DNA of 64,000 nt from Zonotrichia leucophrys gambelii (Eukaryota; Chordata; Aves; Passeriformes; Passerellidae), in the NCBI RefSeq assembly GCF_028769735.1, contig NC_088200.1:69287268-69351267 (forward strand), in the 5' to 3' direction. The stretch's first letter is position 1, and the number at the start of each line of letters is the position of its first letter. Position numbers and translations under genes: made by a program. The notes under the pieces are model-generated. The model was not told the DNA's origin, did no database searches, and saw nothing but the letters and a program-made list of their open reading frames with translations. Shown here piece after piece: positions 55,701-64,000 of this stretch.

Positions 55701-58700
55701 AATCTATGTAAAAAACCCTTGTAGACAATATTCCACTGTAACACAATAATACTCCAGATACCAGGAACAAGCTTTAGAAGGAAAAGGGCATAGAAAACTG
55801 TAGCTACTTTCCCTTCAATATTCTATGATTATTTTAAAGAATAGCTGATATCCATCAGATAATTGTGCAGAATATTTTATGCTTTAAATATGTGTCTACT
55901 GGTTTAGTACTGCAAAAGCAAAAAAGTTAACTGGAACAATAGACTTTGAACCACACAGGAAAACAAAATCCTTAGAACTAGAATAAAAAAAATCCTTATT
56001 ACAAAAACATTACAGATTTGGCATCAGTTTGGTATAAATACTCTTATGTTTTTTATTTCACTAAAACGTACTTGAGTGGTTTTTCCTGATCCAGTCTCTC
56101 CTACAATCAAAACAACTTTATTGTCCTTTATTATTTTAACAATTTCTTCTTGCTTTTCAAAAACTGGTAGTGATTGCCTGAAAGAATCAAACTCTGATTC
56201 CCCTCTTTTCACAGGAACCTGGGGGATACCATCGCTAAGTCGTCCACTTGTCTTCACTTCTCTGTTTGCTGTGAAAAGAAGTCAATAAATTATAAAGGAA
56301 GGTCACTAAAACACTGGTTAAAACTGTACTTAAAAATGAACATTTCTGATTTTATTAGCATCCCTGTTGATAAAGTGAGAAACCCACGAGATATTTAAAA
56401 GTGGTTTTCACAGTAACACGTCCTGTTATGGTGCTTGAAATAAATATAGTTCAAATTATTTTCGACTTACATAGAAATTTTAAACTGAATTATCACAGTA
56501 CATTGTTCAAGTTAAAAAAAGGCATGGAAAGCTTAAAGAGAAATAGAAACTAAATCAGAGAAAAAAAGGCTTGGCCTTTGTATCTGTTTACACATTCCCA
56601 TCTCAAGGATTTCTGCCTACAGAAATCCACCAGAGAGTTAAACATTTAAGTTATTCCAAACTGAGAAGTGCGTTTTCCAACAAAAAGACAACTTTACTGT
56701 GATTAACATGCCTTCTTTCACATCCTTACTTGTCTTTTAAGACCTCCTTTCAGTCAGTCTAACATAACCTAATAGTCTAGTCCATAAGATTTGTCTTAAC
56801 AGGTACTAATTGAAACATGATGTACTGAGAGCCCAGGAGCCACACAGCAGTGTGATGTATCAGAAAGCAATGCATAAGTAGGTAAAAAACCTGCAGTCTT
56901 CTGAGGAGGCTATTTCAACATCTGTACCTTAAACGCTACTCTACAATTCCTTAATAATTATTTTCCACAAGAATGAGAAGCTGTCAACGCAATTATATAG
57001 GAATAATGCAATTATTTAATGCTATTAACAGATTCACATGGTAAATTCCAAACACTGTTTTACCAAGACAGACACAGACTAACAGTTAGGAGATCCGAAG
57101 ACCATTCTGGAGACATAAAGAAAGATAAATTTTACACTATTCATTAATTTATGCCCTATATCCCTACGAAATTGCTTACTGGTACTTTTATTATAGTTTC
57201 CCTCTGTTCACTAAACAATCCTATCAAACAAATTGAAAGAACTGAGAAAGAAAACTAGCAAAAGAAGCACTTAAAGAACGAATGCAATTAATCAGAAGTA
57301 TCCCTTTAAACAAGGCATACTGCTATGTTCTCTGTTCACTACATCCAGCTTTGTACACAGAAACACAACATAACTTTTACAAACATAACTTTAAGGCAAC
57401 AACCACGTTAAAAGCATTATTTAAAAAACCTATCTTTTATCAGAAGTTTGTCTTCCAGAGGACTTTATATACTCAAGAAATTAAGAAGTTTACATAACAG
57501 CATGAGTTTACTTCATAGCCCTTACAGACTGAATCTATTTTAGATGACAAAATATGAACTCCTTATTTTATCAAGGACATGAATTCCTACAGGCACAACA
57601 GTCAGTCTCATTTTTTCTTAAGGGTATTCTTACACAGAGTGATGTCTCCTTAATCTTACCTCATGGAACTTGCAGGAATCCACATTTCACAACTGTATTT
57701 TAAAATAAAAATCTGGCTAAAATTGTCTCAAAGAAATCAAAATTAACTTGATACAGGGGAGACACTGCAACATGGGTGACATGACAGCATGAGCATCTTA
57801 TGTCACTGGTTTTAAAAAATCCTACATTAACAATTACAAGACAAGAAAATGATAAAGTTTGCTTAGAAAGAAGAGTGTCAGTTAGGACAGAAGAAGAGAC
57901 AGAATATAGAGGAGTTTGTTTTGGGGCTGGGTTGTGGGTTGTTTTTTCAAGTACTGTTGATTGACAAGTCCATGTCCATATTGACAAGACACAGTGAACA
58001 TACCAGATTCAACTGCATATGCATTTCCTTGTTCTGTCTTTGGCAGAAGTTCTGTTCGTTCTTTATATGTGACAGGAAAATTTTGAATTAAAGTACGAAC
58101 AACGTGTTTTGTACCAGAAGTTAAGGCACAAGTCATTACTCCACGTTTGAGTTCTGATCCATCCTTTTTTCTCACGGTTAGGTATCGATTTGCTCCTTTT
58201 CTAGGAGAAATAAAAAAAGGCATTTCAGGAATAAGCAAACTAGTTACCTCCATGTAATGATCTTTGACAATAATTCCTTCAAGTGACTTTCAGCTTATTT
58301 TCAAATACAATGCCATAACAAGAATCCTCCAAATAATGTCCTAGGTAGCATAATGCAACATTCACAATAATCATCATCAAAAGCAGCTTCTATTCATGTG
58401 AGGTAGTGCAGAACAGACACTGCAGACATCGGACAACTATGCCTCAGTTATCACTGTGTTTGTCTCCCAAAATACAGCAGCTCTACCAATCATTTTATCA
58501 ATCAATACTGGGAGTTATGACATCAAATTGACTTTCAGACTAACTTGAAAGATTTAGAAGTTAAAAATCAACAAATAAGCAGAATAGACAAAAAAAGTTC
58601 CCTGCTAGTGGCATTCCAAGCCTTAACAAAATCCAAAAAACATATCAGATCTCAGGATGTTCATTATCAAAGATTTATTATGTAGAAATAGAGCCAAAAC

Positions 58701-60208
58701 ACTTAATCATAACAGTGATCTGCTTCTCAGACTGAACTCTTGACACTAAAATGCAAAGAATTGTCATAAATGTATTTGAAACTGAACTAACTTGTGTCTG
58801 GGCCACAACTGACACATCAACGCTTTTAGAACAACTTCTTAGGGTAAGAACAGAAGGTTACACTAAGAGCCCAGTGACCTCTCCCTGACAAGGGTGGAAG
58901 GCTGGTGTAGGTATGCAGGTGCTGGCAGGGGCAGCCTCTGTGAGGAGAGGCACAGCCACCTTCAGCAGCCCCTGGTAAAAACTACTCTGTCCTCTTTACA
59001 TCCTCATTTCAAGTACTTACATACACTGTTGAGACCCCCCCCAGAGCCTAGTCTTCCGCAGGCTGAAAAGTCCTAGCACTCTGGCCCTTTCTGCACAGAG
59101 GAGATACTCCATCCCCTTCACCAGTCGTTGGTCCTTCACTGAACTCTCACCAGTCTAGGTCTCTGTCCTCCTGGTGATCCCAGCCCTGGACAGACACAAC
59201 AATTGGTGTAGCCTAATCAGTGCTGAGTAGAGGCGAACTATGACCTCCCACTGCCTGCTAGCAACACTTGACACCTCTACTACGCTTCCCAACAGAAGCA
59301 CTCTTTTGAACATGCTATTTTAAGTTGCACGTGTCAACGCAGGAGATTCTATGCAAAACCTTTGAAAACACATTACTGCAGGGAAAAAAAACCCAGGAAG
59401 GATCTTTATGACAAGTCTTTCTTATGCACATGAAGTCCTCAAAACTGCATCACAACCAGTACGTCATGCGTGTTTTCACTCAGACATCAAGCAAAGCTGA
59501 GACAATAATTTTTATATTTACTTTTTAAAGTCTCTTTTCTAGTACCATTCCCCATGACACTGCAGGACAAGTTAAAAACACAAATCGTTTTAACACTGAT
59601 AACGAAATCTCATTAATTTGCACCAGAAAAAGAAAACAATACATAAAAATAAGAGTCAAACTTACCCTTTGCTCTTCGAAATCAGCCCAAGAGAATGACA
59701 GCGCCGGTGAACAAATGCTCTTTCGGTTCTAGTGAAAGAAGACGGAAACTCCATTTCTGGAAAGAGAATTAAAAAAATAAAAACCCGAGCACAAAAACTC
59801 AACAGGCAAAATCCCTGACGTAAGACCTCGGCGCCGCGAGTTTATCAGTCGCCAAACCCACCAGGCTTCCCGTGCGCAGCGGGAGCGGTGGCAGCGCTGT
59901 CCCCGGGCCCCATGCGGGACTCGGCCGCCCCGGGGCAGCGCGGCCGCCCGAGACGCTCCTGCCGGGAGAGCCCGCGGGCCCGGCTGCCCGCCCGCCCCGC
60001 CCCGCTCCGCGCGGCTCCCCCACGCACCCGTGTCCTCGCCATAGCGGAATCGCTCCAGAGCGAGGTTCACCGCGATCTCCACCTCCTCGTCCACACGGAT
60101 ATCCCTCAGACCTTTGCCGCCTCGGCCGCGGCCCGACGCGGCGGGAACGCCCGAGCCCGCTGTGCCCGCGCCGTGCTGCCACGGCGGGACGTTCCTCGGC
60201 CGCGACAT
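31672..60208 (-). CDS. YTHDC2: YTHDC2, 3'-5' RNA helicase and m6A reader (29 coding exons)
   Basis: The spliced product is 1,416 residues, against about 1,430 in human. In order it shows: an R3H domain (about 36-105, R73xxxH77); Walker A GETGSGKT at 213-220; a DEVH box at 313-316; motif III as SSAA at 344-347; ankyrin repeats inserted at about 495-560; motif V at 684-693; motif VI QRKGRAGR at 732-739; HA2 and OB-like regions at about 770-1010; a Ser-rich linker at about 1085-1270; and a YTH domain at about 1280-1410 with cage tryptophans W1302 and W1352. The family binds m6A-modified RNA, unwinds RNA 3'-5', and works with MEIOC and XRN1 in germ-cell entry into meiosis; it is mainly cytoplasmic. 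All exon phases join and all splice sites are GT-AG. The start was chosen because the MSRP N-terminus matches known orthologues and the ATG has a G at -3. The C-terminus is several residues shorter than in mammals. In birds this locus is expected on chromosome Z (inference). Confidence 0.98.
32911..33093 (-). CDS. YTHDC2: YTHDC2 exon 28 (YTH, second half)
   Basis: Residues 1336-1396. YTH domain continues ([40 protein letters not shown]). W1352 is the second cage tryptophan (human W1360). Acceptor TTCCAG, donor GTAGTT. Confidence 0.98.
34968..35171 (-). CDS. YTHDC2: YTHDC2 exon 27 (YTH, first half)
   Basis: Residues 1268-1335. Start of the YTH domain ([18 protein letters not shown], then [11 protein letters not shown]). 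W1302 corresponds to the first m6A-cage tryptophan (human W1310). Acceptor TTTCAG, donor GTGAGT. Confidence 0.98.
35180..35272. repeat. AATAA-rich low-complexity tract
   Basis: A/T run with irregular AATAA and ACAAT units, directly upstream (gene sense) of the exon 27 acceptor region in intron 26. Confidence 0.9.
36104..36269 (-). CDS. YTHDC2: YTHDC2 exon 26
   Basis: Residues 1212-1267. Basic then Ser-rich linker ([40 protein letters not shown]). The alternative acceptor two bases further in would hit a stop, which fixes the start at 36269. Donor GTACAG. Confidence 0.95.
36681..36970 (-). CDS. YTHDC2: YTHDC2 exon 25
   Basis: Residues 1116-1211, the longest coding exon (290 nt). [20 protein letters not shown], then a Ser/Thr-rich disordered stretch ending FSDSSNDE. 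Acceptor ATTACAG, donor GTAAGA. Confidence 0.97.
38264..38373 (-). CDS. YTHDC2: YTHDC2 exon 24
   Basis: Residues 1079-1115, starting with an acidic/serine patch ([11 protein letters not shown]) and ending [14 protein letters not shown]. Acceptor ATTTAG, donor GTACGT. Confidence 0.96.
39459..39654 (-). CDS. YTHDC2: YTHDC2 exon 23
   Basis: Residues 1014-1078 ([20 protein letters not shown], then [13 protein letters not shown]). End of the helicase module. Acceptor GCACAG, donor GTATAT. Confidence 0.97.
40081..40286 (-). CDS. YTHDC2: YTHDC2 exon 22 (OB-like)
   Basis: Residues 945-1013 ([30 protein letters not shown], then [12 protein letters not shown]). OB-fold region typical of DEAH helicases. 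Acceptor CTTCAG, donor GTAAAG. Confidence 0.98.
40560..41130. other. Unassigned repeat-like segment in YTHDC2 intron 21
   Basis: This part of the intron is richer in GC and purine runs than its surroundings and has a TATAAAAACCCAAGG box near 40981, which looks LTR-like. I cannot name a family or find convincing ends. Confidence 0.25.
41229..41355 (-). CDS. YTHDC2: YTHDC2 exon 21
   Basis: Residues 903-944 ([20 protein letters not shown], then [10 protein letters not shown]). Acceptor TTTACAG, donor GTAAAT. Confidence 0.97.
41790..42062 (-). CDS. YTHDC2: YTHDC2 exon 20 (HA2)
   Basis: Residues 812-902, the second longest coding exon. HA2 core with [28 protein letters not shown] and [10 protein letters not shown]. 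Acceptor AAACAG, donor GTATCC. Confidence 0.98.
42421..42540 (-). CDS. YTHDC2: YTHDC2 exon 19
   Basis: Residues 772-811 ([11 protein letters not shown], then [14 protein letters not shown]). Start of the winged-helix/HA2 part. Acceptor TTTGCAG, donor GTCAGC. Confidence 0.98.
42675..42780 (-). CDS. YTHDC2: YTHDC2 exon 18
   Basis: Residues 736-771. It completes motif VI (AGRCQPG) and continues [10 protein letters not shown], then [13 protein letters not shown]. Acceptor TTTCCAG, donor GTGTGT. Confidence 0.98.
43812..43894 (-). CDS. YTHDC2: YTHDC2 exon 17 (motif VI, first part)
   Basis: Residues 709-735 plus two bases, ending inside motif VI (QRKGR). Acceptor TTATAG, donor GTAATA. Confidence 0.97.
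44287..44326. repeat. Perfect 20 bp tandem duplication
   Basis: ATTTGGCATTATCTCTATGA occurs twice back to back in intron 16 of YTHDC2 with no mismatch. Confidence 0.97.
44809..44889 (-). CDS. YTHDC2: YTHDC2 exon 16 (motif V)
   Basis: Residues 682-708, with helicase motif [11 protein letters not shown] and [12 protein letters not shown]. Acceptor TTTGCAG, donor GTATGA. Confidence 0.98.
44975..45062 (-). CDS. YTHDC2: YTHDC2 exon 15
   Basis: Residues 652-681 ([18 protein letters not shown], then GVRKI). Acceptor CACTAG, donor GTAAGT. Confidence 0.97.
45143..45239 (-). CDS. YTHDC2: YTHDC2 exon 14
   Basis: Residues 620-651, with helicase motif IV region [12 protein letters not shown]. Acceptor TTTTCAG, donor GTAAAG. 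Confidence 0.98.
45414..45592 (-). CDS. YTHDC2: YTHDC2 exon 13
   Basis: Residues 560-619 ([18 protein letters not shown], then [16 protein letters not shown]). It returns from the ankyrin insert to the helicase C-terminal lobe. Acceptor ATTTTAG, donor GTAAGT. Confidence 0.98.
46533..46598 (-). CDS. YTHDC2: YTHDC2 exon 12 (ankyrin)
   Basis: Residues 538-559. A short 66 nt exon finishing the second ankyrin repeat ([20 protein letters not shown]). Acceptor CTGTCAG, donor GTAAGC. Confidence 0.96.
46860..46986 (-). CDS. YTHDC2: YTHDC2 exon 11 (ankyrin)
   Basis: Residues 496-537. First ankyrin repeat inserted in the helicase core ([14 protein letters not shown], then [12 protein letters not shown]). 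Acceptor TTCTCAG, donor GTAAAA. Confidence 0.97.
46996..47024. repeat. (AAAT)n microsatellite
   Basis: About seven AAAT units with one AAAC interruption, in intron 10 close to the exon 11 acceptor. Confidence 0.9.
47378..47513 (-). CDS. YTHDC2: YTHDC2 exon 10
   Basis: Residues 451-495 ([17 protein letters not shown], then [12 protein letters not shown]), just before the ankyrin repeats. Acceptor TCTTCAG, donor GTAAGT. Confidence 0.97.
47893..48041 (-). CDS. YTHDC2: YTHDC2 exon 9
   Basis: Residues 401-450. This is a charged, poorly conserved insert ([11 protein letters not shown], then [11 protein letters not shown]) leading to the ankyrin region. Acceptor GTTGCAG, donor GTAAGT. Confidence 0.94.
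48654..48712. repeat. Three-armed inverted repeat in YTHDC2 intron 8
   Basis: A perfect 13 bp outer stem (48654-48666 with 48700-48712) encloses two hairpins: a 7 bp stem with loop GGAGG (48667-48685) and a 5 bp stem with a 2 nt loop (48688-48699). Only two bases remain unpaired at the junction. Confidence 0.9.
49101..49126. repeat. (CAAT)n microsatellite
   Basis: Six and a half CAAT units, 45 bp downstream (gene sense) of the exon 8 donor. Confidence 0.95.
49171..49278 (-). CDS. YTHDC2: YTHDC2 exon 8
   Basis: Residues 365-400, with [17 protein letters not shown] and a Lys-rich end. Acceptor CTTTTAG. The donor is GTTGGT, the weakest match to consensus in the gene. Confidence 0.95.
51096..51252 (-). 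CDS. YTHDC2: YTHDC2 exon 7 (DEVH box)
   Basis: Residues 313-364. It opens with DEVHERD (motif II) and contains motif III as SSAALD, where most DEAH helicases have SAT; mammalian YTHDC2 has the same SAA variant. Acceptor CATACAG, donor GTAAGT. Confidence 0.98.
52417..52519 (-). CDS. YTHDC2: YTHDC2 exon 6
   Basis: Residues 278-312, with helicase motif Ib ([13 protein letters not shown]) and ending just before the DEVH box. Acceptor TCACTAG, donor GTAAGG. A solo LTR lies in the 2.7 kb intron between this exon and exon 5. Confidence 0.97.
52906..53914 (-). mobile_element. Solo LTR in YTHDC2 intron 5
   Basis: Plus strand runs from TGGTCGGTTGACCGTGGCTG to CAAACACAATACA, so the element reads TGTATT...on the minus strand, the same sense as the gene. 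Its middle (53.3-53.62 kb) is a run of degenerate 'CTGCTCCA...GGGCTGCAGG' units, a hallmark of a widespread avian retroviral LTR family. GC content is well above the surrounding intron. ORFs inside it are by-products of this repeat structure. Confidence 0.8.
55265..55431 (-). CDS. YTHDC2: YTHDC2 exon 5
   Basis: Residues 223-277, with helicase motif Ia (TQPRRLAA) and the [11 protein letters not shown] helix. Acceptor TTTACAG, donor GTACTG. Confidence 0.98.
56072..56268 (-). CDS. YTHDC2: YTHDC2 exon 4 (Walker A)
   Basis: Residues 157-222. It contains KTSGRL, the [16 protein letters not shown] block and the ATP-binding P-loop [10 protein letters not shown] at the very end. Acceptor TTCACAG, donor GTACGT. 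Confidence 0.98.
58004..58200 (-). CDS. YTHDC2: YTHDC2 exon 3
   Basis: Residues 91-156. It completes the R3H domain (KGANRYLTV) and runs to [18 protein letters not shown], a strongly conserved stretch before the helicase. Acceptor TCCTAG, donor GTATGT. Confidence 0.97.
58900..59278 (-). mobile_element. CR1 remnant in YTHDC2 intron 2
   Basis: It is collinear with the 3' untranslated part of the CR1 at 6.96-7.16 kb: shared landmarks are the AGGCTGAAAAGTCC, CTGAACTCTC, GCTGAGTAGAGG and CTGCTAGCAACAC segments. It is more diverged and lacks the terminal repeats. Confidence 0.7.
59666..59756 (-). CDS. YTHDC2: YTHDC2 exon 2
   Basis: Residues 61-90, including EMEFPSS and the R3H signature RAFVH (R73, H77). 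Acceptor TTTCCAG, donor GTAAGT. The intron separating it from exon 1 is only 271 bp. Confidence 0.96.
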
Positions 60209-60420
60209 GGCTCCGGCACAGAGCGGGGGCTCCGCCGCACGCCGGGACCGCGGGCGCTGCTCCCGACGCAGCAGCGAGGCCGGGCGGGCGCGGCGCCGTG
60301 ACGTGTACCCAGCGCCGGGCGGCAGCGGAGGCGGAGCCGCCCTGCAGGCGGAAGGAAGCGCCTGGCGGCGTTTGTGCCGGCCCAGCCTTACGGAGCGTGC
60401 CCTGGGGTCGGTGTTGCGCA
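59860..60420 (-). promoter_or_regulatory. CpG-rich island over the YTHDC2 promoter, 5' UTR and exon 1
   Basis: This is the only stretch in the window dense in CG dinucleotides and very GC-rich; the rest is AT-rich and CpG-poor. It covers the ATG, exon 1 and intron 1. No TATA box is obvious. Islands of this kind usually mark housekeeping or germline promoters and can fire in both directions, but no divergent gene is visible to the right. Confidence 0.75.
60028..60208 (-). CDS. YTHDC2: YTHDC2 exon 1 (start codon)
   Basis: Residues 1-60 plus one base. It begins MSRP, has a Gly/Ala-rich N-terminus, then the first helix of the R3H domain ([10 protein letters not shown]). The donor GTGCGT follows. 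It lies inside the CpG island. Confidence 0.95.
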
Positions 60421-63400
60421 ATAGTGCCGCAGTGGCCGTGACTGAAGAAGCAGCGCTGATACCTGTCAGGTGTCATGCGATTTCATTGAATGACGTTCAG
60501 AGTGGGTGGCAACATCGCAGTCCTCGGCCGTGTTTGTTTTGAATGTTTTACGGAGTCATCAAGATTTTCCTTCTCTTTTTCTCTCTTTTCCGTCTTTATT
60601 TCTCTCCTTTCTTGTTATGTCTTGGCAAAGTATGGCTACCATATTCTACCCCTTGGTCTGTGCCAAAGTCTGTGGTGAGGACTGGCAGGTTGTTACTTGT
60701 AGAAGTTGAGAGTTTGTTAGCCAACACTTCTGCAGTTATATAGAAGTGCTGGAAGGGCCAGTTGCTGGATTTTAGGTGACTGTATAGTGAAACAATAAAA
60801 GTCCCTGACATGTGGACTGGCGTCTTTGTTCAAGGGAACTAAGAATTTACAGCGAACATCACACCCCCAGCCAAATGGGTCATTATATGGTCAGACAGGG
60901 AAGTTTTCTCAACAGTTTGGCAATCTAAATGGGGTCCCAGGGCACCACCTTCACAGCTTCCCTTATTCAAACATCCAACTGCTGTGGAGTTCATGGGGAA
61001 CTACCAGAGTTCGCCTGAGATCTTTGAAGCAGGGAGGATACAAAAGATGAACGCTAAAAATCCCCAAGTATATTCAACATAAACTACGAGGCTCTCCAAT
61101 TATTTTTAATAAATTTCTCTAATTACTTCAGACTTTTCCTTCCTGCAGCATTATGTACATAGTTGGTGAAATTAGGTTAGTGCGTAGAGCATGGGTCTGA
61201 TCAGCAAAAGGTACACTTAAAGGGGTTTTTAGGGTCTCTCCCAAGTTGCACAGACGACTGAGGTCACCTGTAAGGTGTGCAGGGGAGATTGAAATCTCTC
61301 CTAAGGCATGTGGGAGCTGTGGTCCCCTGAGGTTTGGAGTCCCTAGTAAGGCATGCAGGGCCAGGGGTCCCTCGGAAGCCCTGCAGGGGGGTTGAGGTTG
61401 AAGGTCAGCTGTTGAACTGGGGTCAGTCAGTCCTAAACAACAGGCAAAAGCTCTTCAGAACAGGTTTGTGATCTCTGCTGCTCTTCACCAACTGGAGTGG
61501 GGAGATGAACTCAGATGCCCAAATCCAGAGTGGCACAGATGGGTGTCGCAAGGCACCCAGTGTGCTAATGTAACCCATCCCAGAGAAGCCATCAGGAGCT
61601 CCAGGGAGAGTTCTGACAGTGCCCAGTTCTCAACAGCCTGTGGCCATCCAGGGGAAGGGAAAGTCCATGTCACACTATACGCATATCCACAGCAGGTCGC
61701 CAAGGTGAACCACCCATATCCTCACATTGCTCTGTGAACATTGATGGATGATTTGAGGGATTAACTACACTTGATACAGCAAGAGAAGATAGGTGGGAGA
61801 GTTGTTTAAGCATTTTAAAAGATTAAGTAGGAAACCATTTAAAAACCTGTGCTATATCATGTAAAAGCAGCAGTGCTTTAGTGTATGGTGATTCCTTGAA
61901 CACATTTCAAGAGTTTATTTTGCAACTAACAAATAGGCAGTTAGCTACATCTCTGGAAAGCACTCACACTGAAGGAGTTGTTCACTCTAGATTGCTATGT
62001 GCACGCCATCTCTTCAAAGAGGGGGACCCACAAAGATCTGATGTAGAGGTACACTAATCTTCAAACCATGTTTGTGACTATTTGATTGTTGTGGTGTAAA
62101 TTTGAAATACTATGCCAAAAGGAGGTTCTTCAGAAGTTATGCTGAAGTGCTGCTTTATTTTTTGTATTTGCACAACTAGTAATTGTAATAATGGTGGTAA
62201 TTCTGCGTATATGTCAAAACTAGTTACAAACCCACATTTTTCTATATGTACATTTATTTTAAGTGTGAGGATGGTAAACATGCAAATAATATTTTAAGAC
62301 TTCCTCCAGAATATGGAGAACTGTTGCAGTTGTCTGGTAAGATTTGCTATTCATAAACAAAGGGCATTCTCAGTGGCCTGGTTTACCGGTGCAGTTACAC
62401 GAGCAGGAAAACTTTTTAGTATTCAAAATAGTGTTATATCTATTAACTTGGAGAATTCTGTTTCATTTTCTTACAGGAGGATAATATGCAAAGAGTACTG
62501 CCTGAGCAAGAAGCTTTTGCCTAGTGTTTTGTATTGCCCCTTTGATGAAAAACAAAAGGAAAAGAGGATGTTTAAAAAAAAAGGTGAAAAGGTGAATGAG
62601 AAAGTGCTTTTAACTTAAGGAAGTATGTTAGGCCCCTTGAATCTGCAGAGACTTCAGCACTTACTGCACTGCAATTAAGATACAAAATTACTGAAATCAG
62701 CTGTTGTTGTATAGTTCACGAAAATAACTTTTCCTAAGAAAATTGTGATAAGAAAGAATGGTTGTAATACTAGATTGTGTTGCCCTAGCAGAAAGGGAAC
62801 AGACTGCATCTCCATCCATGTTTCAGCTGTGGCAAAATCAAATTTAAGTATTTAGACTGTATTTTGGGGAAGGGGCAATAAATGATAACAAAGAGAGGCC
62901 GTAATTAAGCTCCCACGTCTGATCACAAAAAGTAGGCTTGAGGTTTTCTCAGAGCTGTGGCATCTGATATCCACAGATTCCTAGGTTAGGGCAATTGACT
63001 AAGTCTGACTGAGACAACTGAGAACTTCAATAGCTAGTGGAGAGTTAATGCAGAAATTAGGACCTCACAAGAGATCGATTGCAAGTGCATACAGTTGCAG
63101 CAGGAGCACAAGCTTGTATTAACTCTGTGGCAGCAGCAGGAGGAACCCAAAATTCTAACACCACAACAGACATAGATATCACATCTTAACACCTTTAATT
63201 CAAAAATCTAATAGCAGTACCTAATGATGGAGAAAAACATCACCAGTGTGAACAAGTGATACACATTTCAAGTAAAGCAGAATATCAAATCTGACAAAGA
63301 ATATTTAGTCATTGGCTAGATGGTTTCATGATAAATCCTATAGAGGGACGCAGGTAATATTTATCCAAGTACAAAAAAATATGGCCAGCAATAGCCACTA

Positions 63401-63689
63401 CAGAAATTTAGCTCCAGGAATTTATGCCACCACAAAAGAGAATCACAAATGGCTGCCTGACCTGACATGAGTTTTCAGGCAGTAGACTGAGTTCACAGTT
63501 AGGAGGGTGACCATGGACTGATTTCCATTGTCAGGGAATGCAAAGAGACCTTTCAGACATGCCACCTGTGGCTGGGTGGTAGTAGACCAGCTGTCAGGCT
63601 GGGCAGAAGCCTTTTTTTCCAACAAAAAAAGACTTATTCAGGAGGAATAATAGAAGCCTTCTTAAAGAAATCAGTGCTCATTTTATAGC
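60421..63689. other. Upstream flank of YTHDC2, no gene seen
   Basis: Includes the degenerate tandem repeat near 61.3 kb. A pyrimidine-rich stretch at 60560-60620 and an AATAAA at 60794 on the plus strand are present, but no coding exon of a divergent gene is evident. Confidence 0.5.
61230..61390 (+). repeat. Degenerate tandem repeat, unit about 28-30 bp
   Basis: About five copies of a GGTCCCTNGTAAGGCATGC-like unit start near 61234, 61262, 61292, 61339 and 61366. Preceded at 61171-61210 by a stretch that resembles part of a tRNA-Ile (TAGAGCATGGGTCTGAT), without a recognisable B box. Confidence 0.65.
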
Positions 63690-64000
63690 AAATACGATAC
63701 CAAAATTTTCCAGATAGAAACTTTCTACAAGAGTTCTGAGTATTAGAAAGCAGGTGTTCTTTATTGAAGCATGCTGATCACCCCGAGGACCCTTTCTCTA
63801 TTTAATTGCCCTGAGTGTTGCATAAACAGAGGTTTTATCATACCCACTGATTTACATAATCGCTAGCTATCCCCACTTACTTGATGTGTATGTTTTACTT
63901 TATTTTACATTCTCACACCCCTTATCAGAAGTCCTTATATGGTTCTTTGGGGGTCTTCTTCCATGGTCTTCAGCATCTGGTGTACTTTTTAGGTAGCTGC
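63690..64000 (-). mobile_element. Possible partial LTR running off the right edge
   Basis: The minus strand carries an AATAAA at 63765-63760 followed by a C/T-rich stretch, preceded by TTAAATAGAGAAAGG and further upstream an ATATAAGG TATA-like box near 63935. This arrangement resembles an R-U5 boundary. Only part of the element is in the window, so the call is tentative. Confidence 0.4.

Noticed and set aside
59872..60542. Long plus-strand ORFs in the CpG island (up to 189 codons)
   Set aside because: CpG-rich DNA lacks stop codons in most frames; the minus strand carries the proven YTHDC2 exon 1, and the plus frames are Pro/Arg/Ala noise.
61171..61210. Candidate tRNA gene
   Set aside because: Only the D-arm/anticodon-like part matches; no acceptor stem pairing and no B box, so it is not a functional tRNA.
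1..64000. CRISPR arrays, operons, phage or plasmid systems
   Set aside because: No spaced direct-repeat arrays or compact gene clusters; the intron structure and retroelements show vertebrate DNA.

Overview
The window is vertebrate nuclear DNA, almost certainly from a bird. The evidence is one large intron-rich gene with GT-AG splicing, an AT-rich background with a CpG-rich promoter, several CR1 LINE copies, and LTR families of the type common in bird genomes. A songbird or other neoavian is plausible but not shown. I saw nothing bacterial or plasmid-like.

The only protein-coding gene I can support is YTHDC2, on the minus strand. It is complete in the window, from an ATG at 60208 to a TGA at 31672-31674. 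I resolved 29 coding exons totalling 4,251 nt, which encode 1,416 residues. Reading phase is kept across every junction and all 28 introns are GT-AG. Domain order is R3H, DEAH-type ATPase core with an ankyrin insertion, helicase C-terminal lobe, winged-helix/HA2 and OB region, a low-complexity linker, and a C-terminal YTH domain. The family is the 3'-5' RNA helicase and m6A reader that acts with MEIOC and XRN1 in the switch from mitosis to meiosis in germ cells. A CpG-rich island at about 59.86-60.42 kb covers exon 1 and the start site.

Layout: 1-31 kb is intergenic sequence downstream of YTHDC2. It holds an old CR1 copy (3.43-4.23 kb), a decayed minus-strand LTR provirus (5.41-11.76 kb) whose pol region is interrupted by a 5'-truncated CR1 (6.54-8.89 kb), a solo LTR (21.34-21.95 kb), and a GC-rich mosaic with a tandem pyrimidine-rich duplication (27.0-29.0 kb). 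The interval 31.05-60.4 kb is YTHDC2, whose introns carry a solo LTR (52.91-53.91 kb), a CR1 remnant (58.90-59.28 kb), microsatellites and a striking three-armed inverted repeat (48.65-48.71 kb). The interval 60.4-64 kb is upstream intergenic DNA with a degenerate tandem repeat and part of another LTR running off the right edge.

I found no convincing undescribed biological system. The observations most worth a second look are the three-way-junction palindrome in intron 8, the CR1-in-provirus nesting with its missing pol segment, the divergent microsatellites of the two paired LTRs, and small lineage features of YTHDC2 (a shortened C-terminus, a weak exon 8 donor, and an open in-frame 5' extension).
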